This document shows positions 33,976 to 42,485 of a stretch of 64,000 nucleotides of DNA, in pieces. The DNA is from Mycolicibacterium duvalii. Lineage in GTDB: Bacteria; Actinomycetota; Actinomycetes; Mycobacteriales; Mycobacteriaceae. A program made the translations under genes and the position numbers. Below the pieces are notes generated by a model. The model was not told the origin of the DNA, made no database searches, and saw only the letters and a list, made by a program, of their open reading frames with translations. Location of the stretch: contig NZ_AP022563.1 in the NCBI RefSeq assembly GCF_010726645.1, forward strand, positions 5,394,001-5,458,000, read 5' to 3'. Every line of letters starts with the position of its first letter. Positions within the stretch are counted from its first letter, which is position 1.

Positions 33976-35445
33976 TCAGGCCAATCGCGCGCGCAGCTCG
34001 CGTTTGAGGACCTTGCCGTAGCTGTTCTTCGGAAGCTCGTCGACGAACTCGTAGCGTTTGGGCCGCTTGAACCGGGCGATGCGTTCGAGCAGGTACGCGT
34101 CCAATTCGTCGGCAGATACCGCGCCGACGATGAAGGCCACGACCACCTCGCCCCATTCCTGGTCGGGGGCGCCGACCACGCCGGCCTCGACGACGCCGGG
34201 ATGCTCGAGCAGGATCTCCTCGACCTCGCGAGGATAGATGTTGCTGCCGCCGCTGATCACCACGTCCTTGGAGCGGTCCCGCAGGGTCAGGTAGCCGTCG
34301 GCGTCGAAGGACCCCATGTCGCCGGTGTGCAGCCAGCCGTCGCGCAGCGTCGCCTCGGTCGCCGTCGGATTCTGCCAGTACCCCGACATCACCACGTCAC
34401 CGCGGCAGACGATCTCGCCGATCTCACCGGCGGGGGCGGGCCTGCCGTCGGCGTCGAGCACCGCGACGTCGACACCCGACCGCGGGTATCCGACGGAGCC
34501 GAGCACCGCGTCGGTCGCGTCGAGGTGATCGGCGCGGCGCAGGCCGGTGATCGTCATCGGCGCCTCGCCCTGCCCGTAAAGCTGCACGAAGATCGGCCCG
34601 AAGGCAGCCATCGCCTTCTTCAGGCTCTCGACGTACATCGGGCCGCCACCGTAGACGATCGTCGACAGATTGGGCGGCTTGGCGCGCCCGGTCTGCACCA
34701 GACGTGCCACCATGGTCGGCGCGAGAAAGGCGCTGCAGCCGGGATGGTGCGCGCACAGGTCGAGGAACTCGTCGGGGTCGAACGCTCCGGACGCCGGCAC
34801 CACCTGGCGCGCGCCGCGTAGCACGTACGGCGGGATGTACAGGCCGGAGCCGTGCGACATCGGCGCACCGTGGATCAGGCTGCAGTTCTCGTCGGGGGCG
34901 TCGAAGTCGGCCAGGTGGGCCACCGTCATCGCCATCAGGTTGCGGTGTGACAGCATCGCACCCTTGGATCGGCCCGTGGTGCCGCTGGTGTAGAACAACC
35001 ACGCCAACCGCGCCGGGTCAGTGCAGCGTGGTGGATCGAGCGGGTCTGCGGTGCAACGTTTTTCGTAGTCGGCCCCGCCGACGATCTCGATCGGCACCGT
35101 CGTCAGGGGCGCGAGTCGGGCGGCGATCTCCGCAGAGGCGAACACCTGCGCCACCCCGGCGTCGTCGAGGATCTGCTCCATCTCCCGCGGGTGCAGCTTG
35201 TAGTTGATCGGGACGAACACACATTCCGCGGCCCAGATGCCGAACATCATCTCGATGATCTGCGGGCAGTTCGCGCTGGCCACCGCGATCCGTGCACCCG
35301 GTCCCAGCGCGCTGACCGAGCCCGCCAAGCGCAGGGCACGCTCCCGGACGGAGGCCCAGGTCTGCACCTGGTGCTCGCCGGAAAAAACGGCGCCGCGGTC
35401 GCTGTGGCGCGCCGTGGTCTGGTCGAGCAGGCTGAAAAGGTTCAT
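33976..35445 (-). CDS. AMP-dependent acyl-CoA ligase
   Basis: A 489-residue ANL ligase that forms a CoA thioester from a carboxylate. Motifs are LFYTSGTTGRSKGAMLSHRN near residue 150, YGQGEAPMT near 285, the GWLHTGDMGSFDADGYLTLR stretch near 365, and the catalytic Lys in PKNSYGKVLKREL near the C-terminus. It starts with ATG at 35445, overlapping the stop of an SDR gene (ATGA), and is the last gene of the leftward arm of the GntR-controlled locus. It could activate the acid that enters the acyl-CoA dehydrogenase steps encoded on the rightward arm (inference). Confidence 0.9.
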   Translation of the reverse strand: MNLFSLLDQTTARHSDRGAVFSGEHQVQTWASVRERALRLAGSVSALGPGARIAVASANCPQIIEMMFGIWAAECVFVPINYKLHPREMEQILDDAGVAQVFASAEIAARLAPLTTVPIEIVGGADYEKRCTADPLDPPRCTDPARLAWLFYTSGTTGRSKGAMLSHRNLMAMTVAHLADFDAPDENCSLIHGAPMSHGSGLYIPPYVLRGARQVVPASGAFDPDEFLDLCAHHPGCSAFLAPTMVARLVQTGRAKPPNLSTIVYGGGPMYVESLKKAMAAFGPIFVQLYGQGEAPMTITGLRRADHLDATDAVLGSVGYPRSGVDVAVLDADGRPAPAGEIGEIVCRGDVVMSGYWQNPTATEATLRDGWLHTGDMGSFDADGYLTLRDRSKDVVISGGSNIYPREVEEILLEHPGVVEAGVVGAPDQEWGEVVVAFIVGAVSADELDAYLLERIARFKRPKRYEFVDELPKNSYGKVLKRELRARLA

Positions 35446-36227
35446 GACGACGACTCGCGCGCCACCCATTCGGAGTTCAGCGCGAAGTCCGACAGGTACT
35501 TCGTCGAACTCCACCCGCCGTCGACGACGATGGTCTGGCCGTTGATGAAGCTGCCGCCGTCGGAGCACAGGAACGCGACCGTGGCGGCGATGTCCTCGGT
35601 ACGCCCCAGCCGCGGATACGGCGTCATCTCGGTGTTGATCTTGCGGAAGCGCTCATCGGTGAGTCGGCCGGCCACCATCGGGGTCAGTGTCACCCCGGGC
35701 GCGACGGCGTTGCAGCGGATGCCCTGCGGTCCGTACTGGCAGGCGATATGGCTGGTCAGCGAGGTCAGTCCACCCTTGGCCGCCGAGTAGGCGCCCCCAC
35801 GCAACCCCCCGACGACGGCGAACGTCGACGTGATGTTGATGATCGCCGACCCGGGCTGCATGTGGCCGATCACCTCGCGGGCCAGGCGGAAAGGCGCCCG
35901 CAACATCAGTCCCAGGAAGTAGTCGAGGGATTCGTCGTCGGTCTCGTGCAACGGTTTCGGGCTGCCGACGCCGGCGTTGTTGACCAGGAAGTCGATGCGG
36001 CCGAACCGCTGCAGCGCCGTCTCGGTGATCAGTCGGGGCGCGTCGTCGGCGGTGAGGTCGACTGCCAGCGTCGCGATGCGGTCCGGGTCGGCGACGGCCT
36101 TTTCGAGTTCGGCGAGCCGCGCGGTGTCGCGACCGGTTCCCAGCACCGCCATGCCCTGGCGGGCCAGCGTTGTCGCACAATCGAATCCGATTCCGCTGCT
36201 GGCTCCGGTGACGATCGCTACCTGCAT
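35442..36227 (-). CDS. Classical short-chain dehydrogenase/reductase
   Basis: A 261-residue SDR with TGASSGIGFD near residue 7, NNAGVG near 87, a catalytic Ser/Thr region NITSTFA near 135, and YSAAKGG giving the catalytic Tyr and Lys. The C-terminus carries NGQTIVVDGGW, typical of the family. It lies between two CoA ligase genes, one base downstream of one and overlapping the other, and belongs to the leftward arm of the GntR locus. Confidence 0.88.
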   Translation of the reverse strand: MQVAIVTGASSGIGFDCATTLARQGMAVLGTGRDTARLAELEKAVADPDRIATLAVDLTADDAPRLITETALQRFGRIDFLVNNAGVGSPKPLHETDDESLDYFLGLMLRAPFRLAREVIGHMQPGSAIINITSTFAVVGGLRGGAYSAAKGGLTSLTSHIACQYGPQGIRCNAVAPGVTLTPMVAGRLTDERFRKINTEMTPYPRLGRTEDIAATVAFLCSDGGSFINGQTIVVDGGWSSTKYLSDFALNSEWVARESSS

Positions 36228-36228
36228 G

Positions 36229-37731
36229 TCAGATCTCCTTGCTCAGGGTCGCTGTGATCTGGTGTTTGAGGACCTTGCCGGCGTCGTTTTTGGGCAGGGC
36301 TTCGAGAAGCATCACCTGTTCGGGGATCTTGAATTTGGCGACCCCGCGGGCGAGCAGGAACTCCTTGAGGTCGGCCACGTCCGGGCCGGGCTGCCCGGCC
36401 GGCACGATGGCGGCGCACGCGCGCTCACCGGTGCGGGTATCGGGAACCCCGACCACCGCGATCTCGGTGATCTGGGGGTGGGTCACCAGGATGTCCTCGA
36501 TCTCCTTGGGCGAGATGTTCTCGCCGTTGCGGATGATGAGGTCCTTGGCGCGGCCGGTGACCACCAGGCAGCCGTCGTCGGTCCAGCGGCCCAGATCGCC
36601 GGTGCGGAAATAGCCCGCCTCGTCGAAGGATTCGAGATTGTCCTCGGAATGTAGGTAACCGGTGAGCATCTGCGGGCCGCGGGCCCGGATCTCGCCGTCG
36701 ACCAGTCGGATGTCGGCGATCCCCGCGCGGCCGTCGGTGTCCGCGGCGTGGTCGACGTCGCCGAGCGCCCCGACGGTGGTGACCGGCACCTCGGTGGAGC
36801 CGTACACCCTGCTGACCGCGGCACCGGCGAAGAAGTCGGTGGCGTGCCGGATCAGCGACGGTGGCACCGAGGCGCCTCCGCAGATGAACACCTTCAGGTC
36901 GGGCAGGCGGGTGCCGGCGCGTTCGGCCGCCGCCAGCAGACCCTCCAGAAACGGGGTGGCACCGGCCATGTGGGTGCAGCGGTGTTCGAGCATGAGCGCG
37001 ACGGCTGCGTCGGGATCCCAGCGCGGCATCAGCACCGCCGTGGTGCCGAGCAGCAACGGACACTCGAACGCGTAGATCGACCCGCCGATGTGCGCGATCG
37101 GGGAGGGCACCAGGAACGTGTCGCCGGGTTCGATGCGCCAGTACGTCCCGAGCTGTCCGATCAGCGCATGCAACGACTCGTGGCTGTGCAGAACCCCTTT
37201 CGGCCGTCCGGTGGTGCCGGAGGTGTACATGATCATCCGGGTGTCGGCCGGGTTCAGGACCGGCAGCTCGGCCGCGCCGGGTTCATCGAGCAGGTCGGTG
37301 AAAGCGGTGTGGTGACCGGCTTCGCCGCGGACCACGACCACCTCGGGCGGGGTCGTCATCGTGGCCGTGACGCGGTCGAGCATGGCGGGGTAGTCGTGGC
37401 CGCCGAAGGTGTGCGGGACGAACATCGCCCGGCTGTCGGAGTCGGCGAGGATGAAGGCGAGCTCATGGTCACGCAGGGACGGCAGGATCGGGTTGACCAC
37501 CATTCCGGCCAGAGTGGCGCCCAGGTAGATCACCGCCGCCTCGTGCCAGTTGGGGACCGTGAAGGACACCACGCTGCCGACCTGCATCCGACTGCGGAGG
37601 GCCTGCGCCAGCGCTGTTGCCTGGTCCAGTAGGGCCGTGGCCGTCAACGCGACGGTGTCGTCGCGGATGAGGACCCGGTCGGGCGCACGGACGACCGCCT
37701 CGCGCAGCGCGTCGGCCAGGGTGGTGGTCAC
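36229..37731 (-). CDS. AMP-dependent acyl-CoA ligase (cyclohexanecarboxylate/benzoate-CoA ligase-like)
   Basis: A 500-residue ANL ligase with MIMYTSGTTGRPKGVLHSHE near residue 165, YGSTEVPVT near 300, the FRTGDLGRWTDDGCLVVTGR stretch near 380, RNGENISPKEIEDIL, and catalytic Lys in PKNDAGKVLKHQI. The GTG start at 37731 overlaps the stop of the GntR-type regulator (GTGA). The overall pattern recalls ligases acting on cyclic or short branched acids, but the substrate cannot be read from sequence. Confidence 0.88.
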   Translation of the reverse strand: MTTTLADALREAVVRAPDRVLIRDDTVALTATALLDQATALAQALRSRMQVGSVVSFTVPNWHEAAVIYLGATLAGMVVNPILPSLRDHELAFILADSDSRAMFVPHTFGGHDYPAMLDRVTATMTTPPEVVVVRGEAGHHTAFTDLLDEPGAAELPVLNPADTRMIMYTSGTTGRPKGVLHSHESLHALIGQLGTYWRIEPGDTFLVPSPIAHIGGSIYAFECPLLLGTTAVLMPRWDPDAAVALMLEHRCTHMAGATPFLEGLLAAAERAGTRLPDLKVFICGGASVPPSLIRHATDFFAGAAVSRVYGSTEVPVTTVGALGDVDHAADTDGRAGIADIRLVDGEIRARGPQMLTGYLHSEDNLESFDEAGYFRTGDLGRWTDDGCLVVTGRAKDLIIRNGENISPKEIEDILVTHPQITEIAVVGVPDTRTGERACAAIVPAGQPGPDVADLKEFLLARGVAKFKIPEQVMLLEALPKNDAGKVLKHQITATLSKEI

Positions 37732-38471
37732 CCGGAATCACGCACCCGGCGCATGGTCATCGAGTGTCGGAACCGCGACGATGGATGCGTGTTGACGGTC
37801 ACCTGGGCGATCTCACCATCGGAGGTGGTGTACGTGCGGCGCATCTGCAGCGCCGCGGCGCCCGGTTCGGCATCCAGGACGAGGGCGAGGTCGGTGGTCA
37901 ACACCACCGCGGAGATCTGCTGGTGCACCTCGACCACGCTCACGCCGAACATGTCCTCGATGAGCGGGAAGATGGGACCGCTGTGGCGGTGCAGCAACCG
38001 GCCGACTCCGGCGAAGCTGCGGTTGATGTAGTACTCGGTCCGGCAGATCGGTGCCGTGGCGTCGTCGGCACGCCGATACCCGGTCACGGCAAGCCATTCC
38101 GAGCCGACGGTCAGCCCGGTGCGGTCGGCCAGCTCGTCGTCGACGGTCACGGTCGCGTTGGTCTCGATGGCGAATCGAGCGCCCTGCGCGAACGCCAACA
38201 GATCGTCGATCGACATGACGTCCTGGGCGTAGGAGTTGGTGCTCGGGCGGGGGACCACCAGGGTGCCGGCTCGCGGTCGGGAGGCCACCAGGTTGTCGTC
38301 GCGCAGCCGCCGCAGCGCTTCGCGGACGGTGTAGCGACTGACCGCGAAACGTTCGCACAGCTCGTGTTCGGTGGGCAGTTGCGAACCCACCGGATACACC
38401 CCGTCCACGATCTCCTTGCGCAGCGCGCGCGCCACCTGCAGGTAGCGGTGATCACCTGCGGCGGTGGTCAT
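37728..38471 (-). CDS. GntR-family regulator, HutC subfamily
   Basis: A 247-residue repressor. The N-terminal winged helix (residues ~10-75: LRKEIVDGVYPVGSQLPTEH and VSRYTVREALRRL) is typical of GntR. The C-terminal ~160 residues form a UTRA effector-binding domain (VTGYRRADDATAPICRTEYY, ending AQVTVNTHPSSRFRHSM). HutC-type sites often resemble GTCTAGAC, and TTTGTCCGGACAAA lies in the divergent promoter region at 40173. The gene overlaps the upstream SMP-30-like gene (ATGA) and is co-transcribed with the ligases, so it probably regulates itself and both arms of the locus. Confidence 0.9.
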   Translation of the reverse strand: MTTAAGDHRYLQVARALRKEIVDGVYPVGSQLPTEHELCERFAVSRYTVREALRRLRDDNLVASRPRAGTLVVPRPSTNSYAQDVMSIDDLLAFAQGARFAIETNATVTVDDELADRTGLTVGSEWLAVTGYRRADDATAPICRTEYYINRSFAGVGRLLHRHSGPIFPLIEDMFGVSVVEVHQQISAVVLTTDLALVLDAEPGAAALQMRRTYTTSDGEIAQVTVNTHPSSRFRHSMTMRRVRDSG

Positions 38472-40051
38472 GTGCGGCGGACCGCCAGCACGCTGCCGTC
38501 ACCGTCTGCCGAGATATACAGGGTGCCGTCGTCGCCCGCGGTGATACCCGCGAACGGGCCCTGCGGGCCGGAGAACGGCGGCATTCCCTTCAGCGGCTTG
38601 GGTTGTACCCCCGGCGGCGCCCCGACCGGGAGACCGGAGGCGATCTCCGTGCGCTGCCTGGTGTTCAGGTCGAACTCGACGACGTTCTTGGCGCCGGCGT
38701 CGACGATGTAGAGACGCTCGCCGAGCACCGTGAGGCCTTGCGGTTGCGCCAGGCCGTCGACCACCGTCTCGGCGCCGGAGCCGAGGCGCACGACGCGGCC
38801 GGCTCCGGATTCGGCGACCAGCGGCGCACCGTCCGGGCCGATGGCCACGCCGACCGGGGCATCGAGTCCGGTGGCCAGAGTCTCGACGGAACCACCGCGC
38901 AGGCTGTGCACCCGGCCGGTGCCGAGCTCGGCGAAGAAGATCGCGTCCGCGTCGACGGCGACACCGTACAGTTGGTCGAAATCGGTCGCCAGGTAGTCGG
39001 TTTCGCCGGCGGCCGGCCGGTAGCGGCCCACCTGGCCGCCCGAGGTGGTGACGACGAATTCGTCGGACCCGACGGCGGTGACGCCCCGGAGGAAGCCCGG
39101 GTAGCCGGGGGAGAACAGCATGCCCACCGTCTGCAGCGACCCGTCGGCGCCGACGGCGTAGAAGTAGGTGCCGTCGGCGACGTAGAGCCGTCCGTCGGCC
39201 ACGGTCAGGTCCAGCGGCCAGTTCAAGCCACCGGCCAGCACCGTCTGGGTCCGGCCACCGGGCAGGATCTCGGTGATCTCACCGGTGAAGTTGGAGACGA
39301 GGATTCGGTCGCCGACGAAAGTCAGGTTGTCCAGACCCGGGGTCAGTTGCGCCAGAACGGATTTCTCGCCGGTTCGCGCGTCGATGCGCAGCACCTGACC
39401 GCTGGCCACCTGGGTGGAGACGATGAAGCCTTGCGCATCGAACTTCACCGCGTCCGGGACGCCGAGGCCGGTGGCGACGCGCTGTGCCTCGTAGGGCTTG
39501 TCCGGGTCGAGGCTCACCCGCCAGATCTCGTTGGCCGTCATCAACGGGTAGTAGAGCCATCCGTCCGGGCCCACCTCCATCGCGTTCGGTGACGGCAGGT
39601 TCTCCAGCAGGACCCGGGGTGCGCTGCCGTCGAGCGGCAATTCCATCAGCCGGCCGCCGTCACGGCACTCGCCGACGAACAGCCGGCCCTGGTGCACGGT
39701 GATGCCGTTGGCGCAGGGCAGGTCGTCGCGCACCACCCGGCTGCGACCGGCGGTGTCGCGGGCGCTGACCCGGCCGTCCATCACCTCGGTGGCATACAAC
39801 GTGCCGTCGGCGCCGAAGGCGACGTCGTCGGGGGCGATGATGTCCCCGCCCTTGGGGCTCACCGTCTCGAGCCTCCCCGCCCCAAGGTCCAGGGCGCTGA
39901 TCTGGCTGCCGGTCACCTGGGCGACGTAGACGCGTCCATCCGGGCCGGTCCGAAGCCCGTTGGCGCCGAACAACCGGCTGGGCTCGGTCACCCGCCTCAG
40001 CTGCCAGCCCGGTGCGGCGGTCGGGTTCGGTGCAGCGTAGCGGGCGTCCAT
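38468..40051 (-). CDS. SMP-30/gluconolactonase-like beta-propeller protein
   Basis: A 527-residue protein made of repeated SMP-30/NHL-type blades, for example GPDGRVYVAQVTGSQISALD and GADGTLYATEVMDGRVSARD at the N-terminus, with similar units to the end. Its length suits two propeller-like halves. No signal peptide is evident. Relatives include lactonases and strictosidine synthase-like enzymes. A lactonase would fit a locus with a Baeyer-Villiger monooxygenase, whose product is a lactone (inference). The ATG at 40051 lies eight bases after TAACGT, suggesting leaderless initiation. Confidence 0.75.
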   Translation of the reverse strand: MDARYAAPNPTAAPGWQLRRVTEPSRLFGANGLRTGPDGRVYVAQVTGSQISALDLGAGRLETVSPKGGDIIAPDDVAFGADGTLYATEVMDGRVSARDTAGRSRVVRDDLPCANGITVHQGRLFVGECRDGGRLMELPLDGSAPRVLLENLPSPNAMEVGPDGWLYYPLMTANEIWRVSLDPDKPYEAQRVATGLGVPDAVKFDAQGFIVSTQVASGQVLRIDARTGEKSVLAQLTPGLDNLTFVGDRILVSNFTGEITEILPGGRTQTVLAGGLNWPLDLTVADGRLYVADGTYFYAVGADGSLQTVGMLFSPGYPGFLRGVTAVGSDEFVVTTSGGQVGRYRPAAGETDYLATDFDQLYGVAVDADAIFFAELGTGRVHSLRGGSVETLATGLDAPVGVAIGPDGAPLVAESGAGRVVRLGSGAETVVDGLAQPQGLTVLGERLYIVDAGAKNVVEFDLNTRQRTEIASGLPVGAPPGVQPKPLKGMPPFSGPQGPFAGITAGDDGTLYISADGDGSVLAVRRT

Positions 40052-40059
40052 GCCGTCGG

Positions 40060-40088
40060 ACGTTAGCAAGCTCAATTAGTCCAGACAA
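40060..40088 (-). promoter_or_regulatory. Promoter and weak operator copy before the SMP-30-like gene
   Basis: On the minus strand TTGTCTGGACTA (40088-40077) matches 10 of 12 bases of the perfect palindrome at 40174-40185. A TAACGT -10 element (40065-40060) lies eight bases before the ATG at 40051, and the operator copy covers the position of the -35. This is consistent with repression by the HutC-type protein. Confidence 0.5.
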
Positions 40089-40172
40089 TAGCGCGCCATA
40101 TCGCCGGCCAGACGGCCTTGACGGTCGGAATCGGCTGCGGAATAGTGTTCTGCAATATGCAGAGCGCAATTA

Positions 40173-40186
40173 TTTGTCCGGACAAA
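40173..40186. promoter_or_regulatory. Perfect palindrome, probable GntR/HutC operator
   Basis: TTTGTCCGGACAAA is a 14-base perfect inverted repeat. It ends eight bases before the GTG start of the first rightward catabolic gene, in the 143-base region between the two arms of the locus. HutC-type regulators usually bind such GTC-containing palindromes. Its proximity to the start would block initiation of the rightward operon. Confidence 0.65.
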
Positions 40187-40194
40187 GGCGCGGC

Positions 40195-41043
40195 GTGACC
40201 GGGCTGTCGGTCGCGCTGGACGGCCGGGTCGTCGTCGTCTCCGGGGCCGGCGGGGGCGGGATCGGCACCACCGTGACGCGGAAGGCCGCCGAGGCCGGCG
40301 CCACCGTCGTCGCAGTCAGTCGGTCGCGGGAGAACCTCGAGACCCACGTGGCGCCGTTGGCCGATCGCGGGCTCTCCGTGATCCCGGTGTCGGCGGACGC
40401 CTCCACCGACGACGGCATCGCCACGGTGCTCGACGCCGTCCGCGGCACCGACGGTGCGCTCTACGGTTTGGTCAACATCGCCGGCGGCGCCGCGCCCGCG
40501 ACCTGGATGCCGGCCACCCGGGTCAGCCGCCAGGACTGGCGCGACCTGTTCACCGCCAACCTCGAAACCGCGTTCTTCATGAGTCAGGCGGTTGCCGCCG
40601 AGATCCGCGCCGGCGGCGGGCCCGGCTCGATCGTGTCGATCTCGTCGATCAGCGGGATGAACACCGCGCCGTACCACATCGCCTATGGCACCGCGAAAGC
40701 CGCCGTCGTGGCGATGACGCGCACCATGGCGGTGGAGCTGGCCGGTGACGGGATCCGGGTCAACGCGGTCGCCCCCGGTGTCACCGAGACCGCGGCGTCG
40801 GCGACCTACGTCGACGAGGATCCCGAACGCGACCGCACCGCGATCGCGATGGGCCGCCGCGGCACACCCGACGAGCAAGCCAACGCGATCCTGTTCCTGT
40901 TGTCCGATCTGTCCAGCTACATCACCGGCCAGACCCTGCTGGTCGACGGCGGGCTCAACCTGAAATGGACCCATCTCGGGGCCGACAACACGTCGCTGTT
41001 CCTGAAAGACGAGTCATTCCGAGAAACCATGAGGAGGATCTGA
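40195..41043 (+). CDS. Short-chain dehydrogenase/reductase, first gene of the rightward catabolic operon
   Basis: A 282-residue SDR. The cofactor loop is SGAGGGGIGTTVTRKAA, a longer glycine stretch than usual, near residue 16. The catalytic Ser is in SISSISGM and Tyr-Lys in YGTAKAAV, with TGQTLLVDGGLN near the end. The last ~25 residues (WTHLGADNTSLF onward) extend beyond the core. GTG at 40195 is chosen because the SDR core begins there and the operator palindrome is just upstream. The stop overlaps the Rieske oxygenase ATG by one base (TGATG). Confidence 0.87.
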   Translation: MTGLSVALDGRVVVVSGAGGGGIGTTVTRKAAEAGATVVAVSRSRENLETHVAPLADRGLSVIPVSADASTDDGIATVLDAVRGTDGALYGLVNIAGGAAPATWMPATRVSRQDWRDLFTANLETAFFMSQAVAAEIRAGGGPGSIVSISSISGMNTAPYHIAYGTAKAAVVAMTRTMAVELAGDGIRVNAVAPGVTETAASATYVDEDPERDRTAIAMGRRGTPDEQANAILFLLSDLSSYITGQTLLVDGGLNLKWTHLGADNTSLFLKDESFRETMRRI

Positions 41044-42413
41044 TGACCGATCTCGAAGCGAGAGTCGATCCGCCAGAGGAGCTGTCGGAACCGATGACCA
41101 TCGGGGTGGACGCCTACATCTCTGCGGACTACGCCCGCGCCGAACGAGACCGGTTGTGGCGCAAGGTCTGGCAGCAGGTCGGCCGGGTCGAGGAGTTCCC
41201 CGAAGTGGGCAGCTATCTGACCTACGACATCCTCGACGACTCGATCCTGGTGGTACGCACCGGCGAGCAGGACTTCGCGGCCCACCACAACGTCTGCATG
41301 CACCGCGGGCGCCGGCTCGTCGACGCCCCGGACGGGGCCAAGAATGCGCGGGGCCGGGCCCGCAAATCGTTCGTCTGCGGCTTCCACGGCTGGACCTACG
41401 GTCTCGACGGGGCGTGCACCCACGTCCGCGAGCAGGACGACTGGGCCGGCAAGCTCACGCCGCAGAACACCCACCTGGCGCCGGTCCGGGTGGACACCTG
41501 GGGCGGGTGGGTGTTCATCAACATGGATCCGGACTGCGAGCCATTGGCCGACTACCTGTTTCCGGCGGCCAAGATCCTCGATCCCTTCGGCCTGGAGAAC
41601 ATGCGCTACAAGTGGCGCAAGTGGCTGTACTTCGACTGCAATTGGAAAGTCGCGCTGGAGGCCTTCAACGAGACCTACCACGTGTTCACCACCCACCCCG
41701 AGTTCAACAAGTTCGGCGAGTTCAAGGGGTGGGCCAAGGCGCAGGGCAAGCACAGCAACATCGGCTATGACGCGCCGAAGGACATGGAGGCCACCAAGTC
41801 CAAGATCCGGCTGGGCACCGGCGACGACCCGCGTGTCTCCACGGCCGAGATGCAGATGTACACCTGGGAGCAGACCAACGCGACCACCACCGAGACCCTG
41901 GTGAACGCGGCCAAGCGACTGGTCGACGAACTGCCCGAGGGCACGCCGCCCGACAAGGTGCTCGAGCACTGGCTGAGCTCGGCCCGCCGCGACGATGAGG
42001 CCCGCGGCGTGATCTGGCCGACCATCCCCGCCGACATCCTCGGGCAGGCGGGTACGGCCTGGCAGATCTTCCCGAACCTGCAGGTCGGCCAGGGGCTGAC
42101 CACCGCGTTGTGCTACAGCGCCCGACCGCACCCGAGCTACGACCCGGACAAGTGCATCTTCGAGGTGGCCACCCTGGAGCTGTTCCCGAAAGGCCAAGAG
42201 CCGCAGACGGAGTGGGAGTACACCCCGAAGGAGTCGCCGAACTGGCTGTCGGTTCTGCCGCAGGACTTCTCCAACATGGCCGCGGTGCAGCAGGGGATGA
42301 AGTCGGCCGGGTTCCCGGGCACGAAGCCCAACCCGTATCGCGAGCGCAGCACCGTCAACCTGCACTACCAACTGTCCAAGTACATGGGAACGGGCGAACC
42401 CCGCGAGCTTTGA
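41043..42413 (+). CDS. Rieske non-haem iron oxygenase, large subunit
   Basis: A 456-residue oxygenase. The Rieske [2Fe-2S] ligands are in CMHRGR (near residue 85) and CGFHGW (near 113). The mononuclear iron site is in AFNETYHVFTTHPEF near residue 210, with two His and an Asp expected further on. It hydroxylates or dihydroxylates a hydrophobic substrate using electrons from a reductase. No reductase or ferredoxin gene is found in the operon, and no small (beta) subunit, so it may be of the alpha-only type with a shared reductase. A stem-loop repeat follows the stop. Confidence 0.93.
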   Translation: MTDLEARVDPPEELSEPMTIGVDAYISADYARAERDRLWRKVWQQVGRVEEFPEVGSYLTYDILDDSILVVRTGEQDFAAHHNVCMHRGRRLVDAPDGAKNARGRARKSFVCGFHGWTYGLDGACTHVREQDDWAGKLTPQNTHLAPVRVDTWGGWVFINMDPDCEPLADYLFPAAKILDPFGLENMRYKWRKWLYFDCNWKVALEAFNETYHVFTTHPEFNKFGEFKGWAKAQGKHSNIGYDAPKDMEATKSKIRLGTGDDPRVSTAEMQMYTWEQTNATTTETLVNAAKRLVDELPEGTPPDKVLEHWLSSARRDDEARGVIWPTIPADILGQAGTAWQIFPNLQVGQGLTTALCYSARPHPSYDPDKCIFEVATLELFPKGQEPQTEWEYTPKESPNWLSVLPQDFSNMAAVQQGMKSAGFPGTKPNPYRERSTVNLHYQLSKYMGTGEPREL

Positions 42414-42416
42414 CCC

Positions 42417-42469
42417 GCGATTTCGGCGTGATTGACGACGCTGCGCGACGGTAAGCACGCCGAAACCGC
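42417..42469. repeat. Inverted repeat (TTTCGGCGTG family), copy 1
   Basis: Arms at 42417-42430 and 42456-42469 pair over 14 bases with one mismatch and enclose a 25-base loop. The same arms with the same 25-base loop recur at 54877-54925, and a single arm recurs at 53911. It lies three bases after the Rieske gene stop and could form a transcript hairpin or be a small mobile repeat. Confidence 0.85.
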
Positions 42470-42485
42470 AGTGAGAGGGAGAAGA

